Below, piece after piece: positions 6,973 through 7,541 of a stretch of 7,541 nt of DNA; position 1 is the first letter of the stretch, and each line of letters opens with the position of its first letter. This stretch comes from UBA6244 sp041582875 (GTDB lineage: Bacteria; Bacteroidota; Bacteroidia; Bacteroidales; F082), in assembly GCA_041582875.1 (NCBI GenBank), contig JBFHGX010000178.1, positions 1 to 7,541 on the forward strand, given 5' to 3'. Below the pieces are notes generated by a model. The model saw only the letters and a program-made list of their open reading frames with translations. It made no database searches and had not been told where the DNA came from. The translations under genes were made by a program, and so were the position numbers.

Positions 6973-7042
6973 TGGAAGACGGAAGTCAGAAGATGGAAGA
7001 TGGAAGACGGAAGTCAGGAGACTGAAGATGGAAGTCTGAAGT
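6973..7042 (+). repeat. Degenerate heptanucleotide tandem array, ten units
   Basis: The 70 bp after the RNase R stop divide exactly into ten 7-nt units: TGGAAGA, CGGAAGT, CAGAAGA, TGGAAGA, TGGAAGA, CGGAAGT, CAGGAGA, CTGAAGA, TGGAAGT, CTGAAGT. The consensus is YGGAAGW on a strand that is almost all purine. A 17-bp block, TGGAAGACGGAAGTCAG, is repeated exactly at 6973-6989 and 7001-7017, a 28-bp (4-unit) period, so the array probably grew partly by multi-unit duplication. Within it GAC-GGAA-GTC can form small GNRA-type hairpins and AGACT (7019-7023) can pair with AGTCT (7032-7036). It starts 6 bp after the stop codon. Function unknown. Confidence 0.85.
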
Positions 7043-7181
7043 TGATTGGCAACGCGTATTAATTTTGGGATTTCTTTGTGTTTTAGCGCATTTGTGGTAT
7101 TGATTTAGCCAGTAAATAACAAATAATCAAGGTTATACATTGATTTAATTCTGTAATATTTCAATGGACTTTTGCGTTTGT
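7043..7181. other. AT-rich intergenic stretch without a recognisable gene
   Basis: I see no ORF with coding character and no RNA gene here. CTTTGTG (7074-7080) and ATTTGTGG (7090-7097) are two related T/G-rich words about 16 bp apart that recall degenerate intergenic repeats; this is a weak resemblance. The reading frame of the downstream sigma factor is already open from 7157, but it contains no ATG and no family-like residues this far up. Confidence 0.5.
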
Positions 7182-7226
7182 GCCTCTCTCAGAGGCTAGA
7201 TGTTGTAATCGGCTCAGCCTCTTTTT
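7182..7226 (+). terminator. Terminator-like hairpin with a competing upstream hairpin
   Basis: AGAGGCT (7191-7197) pairs with AGCCTCT (7216-7222) as a 7-bp stem with an 18-nt loop, and the run TTTTCTT follows directly, as in an intrinsic terminator on the plus strand. The left arm can instead pair with GCCTCT (7182-7187) just upstream, a 6-bp stem with a 3-nt loop. The two structures exclude each other. It may end transcription of the ABC ATPase-rnr operon, about 225 nt after the rnr stop, or act in a leader of the sigma factor gene. The long loop makes the terminator only moderately convincing. Confidence 0.45.
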
Positions 7227-7243
7227 CTTCCATCAAAAAACAT

Positions 7244-7251
7244 TATTTTTA
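7244..7251 (+). promoter_or_regulatory. Weak candidate -7 box for the sigma factor gene
   Basis: TATTTTTA differs from TAnnTTTG only in the last base. A T-run (7222-7226) lies 17 nt upstream where a -33 element would be expected. It is 55 nt before the TTG start at 7307. A promoter here would place the hairpin pair 7182-7226 upstream of the transcript. Confidence 0.25.
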
Positions 7252-7306
7252 TCCAAATTGCAACCCGGACCTTAATCGTCTGTCATTAATAACAAATGAA
7301 AGTCAT

Positions 7307-7541
7307 TTGAACGTGGAGCCTGAAATACACAGGGAAGTCATCGAAAAGAGTAAACGCGGTAGCGCACGCGATCAGTATGTGTTGTATCATGCTTATTCAA
7401 AAGCTATGTTCAATATTTGCTACCGCATGATGGGCAACCGCGAGGAAGCAGAGGATATGCTGCAAGAATCGTTTACCGATGCCTTCCGTCGATTGGACAG
7501 TTTCAGGTATGAAGCCACCTTCGGGGCTTGGTTAAAACGGA
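7307..7541 (+). CDS. ECF-type RNA polymerase sigma factor, N-terminal part only
   Basis: 78 residues are visible before the right edge. They match sigma-70 region 2: after an N-terminal helix (IEKSKRGSARDQYVLYHAYS, 12-31) comes MFNICYRMMGNREEAEDMLQ (34-53), then the core-binding segment ESFTDAFRRLDSFR (54-67) and FGAWLKR (72-78). ECF sigma factors of this type are recruited to core RNA polymerase to transcribe a small regulon, often under an anti-sigma factor, whose gene may lie beyond the edge. The start is not an ATG: no ATG is in frame between the stop at 7154 and Met34, which is too far inside region 2. TTG at 7307 or GTG at 7313 fit the usual spacing, and I chose 7307. An ATG at 7296 opens a four-codon frame whose TGA (7308-7310) overlaps that TTG. 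The family call is firm; the start is not. Confidence 0.85.
   Translation, partial: MNVEPEIHREVIEKSKRGSARDQYVLYHAYSKAMFNICYRMMGNREEAEDMLQESFTDAFRRLDSFRYEATFGAWLKR

Noticed and set aside
6973..7042. CRISPR-like array
   Set aside because: The units are 7 nt with no spacers, and no cas genes are nearby.
7000..7062. 20-codon ORF across the heptamer array (ATG at 7000)
   Set aside because: It arises from the GAA/GGA-rich repeat, has no leader signal, and a 7-nt period does not keep a codon frame.
1..7541. A new multi-gene defence or biosynthetic system
   Set aside because: All sizeable genes belong to known families except one small secreted protein, and nothing in their order suggests a joint system.

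Overview
The window looks like ordinary chromosomal DNA of a Bacteroidota bacterium. The reasons are several -7-like boxes of the Bacteroidota form TAnnTTTG, A-rich leaders without Shine-Dalgarno sequences, moderately AT-rich coding DNA, a secreted protein with a Por-sorting-like C-terminus, and a large RNase R paired with a fused oligopeptide-type ABC ATPase. Order and genus cannot be resolved from this much sequence.

Layout. Positions 1-1037 (minus) hold a lipoprotein of the beta-propeller lactonase family, cut by the left window edge. A strong hairpin at 1183-1234 separates it from 1275-1862 (minus), a small secreted protein built from two similar beta-rich halves. A 210-bp divergent region follows, with a good minus-strand promoter, a 7-bp inverted repeat and an 11-12-bp direct repeat. 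It leads into an AraC-type regulator at 2073-2945 (plus). After a 134-170-bp gap comes a probable two-gene operon: a double-NBD ABC ATPase (start near 3116, end 4789) and ribonuclease R (4807-6966), only 17 bp apart. The 340-bp gap after RNase R holds ten copies of a degenerate 7-nt purine-rich repeat, then AT-rich DNA, then two mutually exclusive hairpins ending in a T-run. The window ends inside an ECF-type sigma factor that starts near 7307.

How the parts fit. The AraC regulator and the divergently transcribed secreted protein share a control region, so the regulator may act on that gene, on itself, or on both. The ABC ATPase and RNase R are probably co-transcribed but belong to different processes (substrate import and RNA turnover), and no permease or binding-protein gene lies in the window. 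No defence system, CRISPR array, mobile element, biosynthetic cluster or RNA gene was recognised. The points most worth checking are the non-ATG starts of the ABC ATPase and the sigma factor, the heptamer array, and the attenuator-like hairpin pair before the sigma factor.
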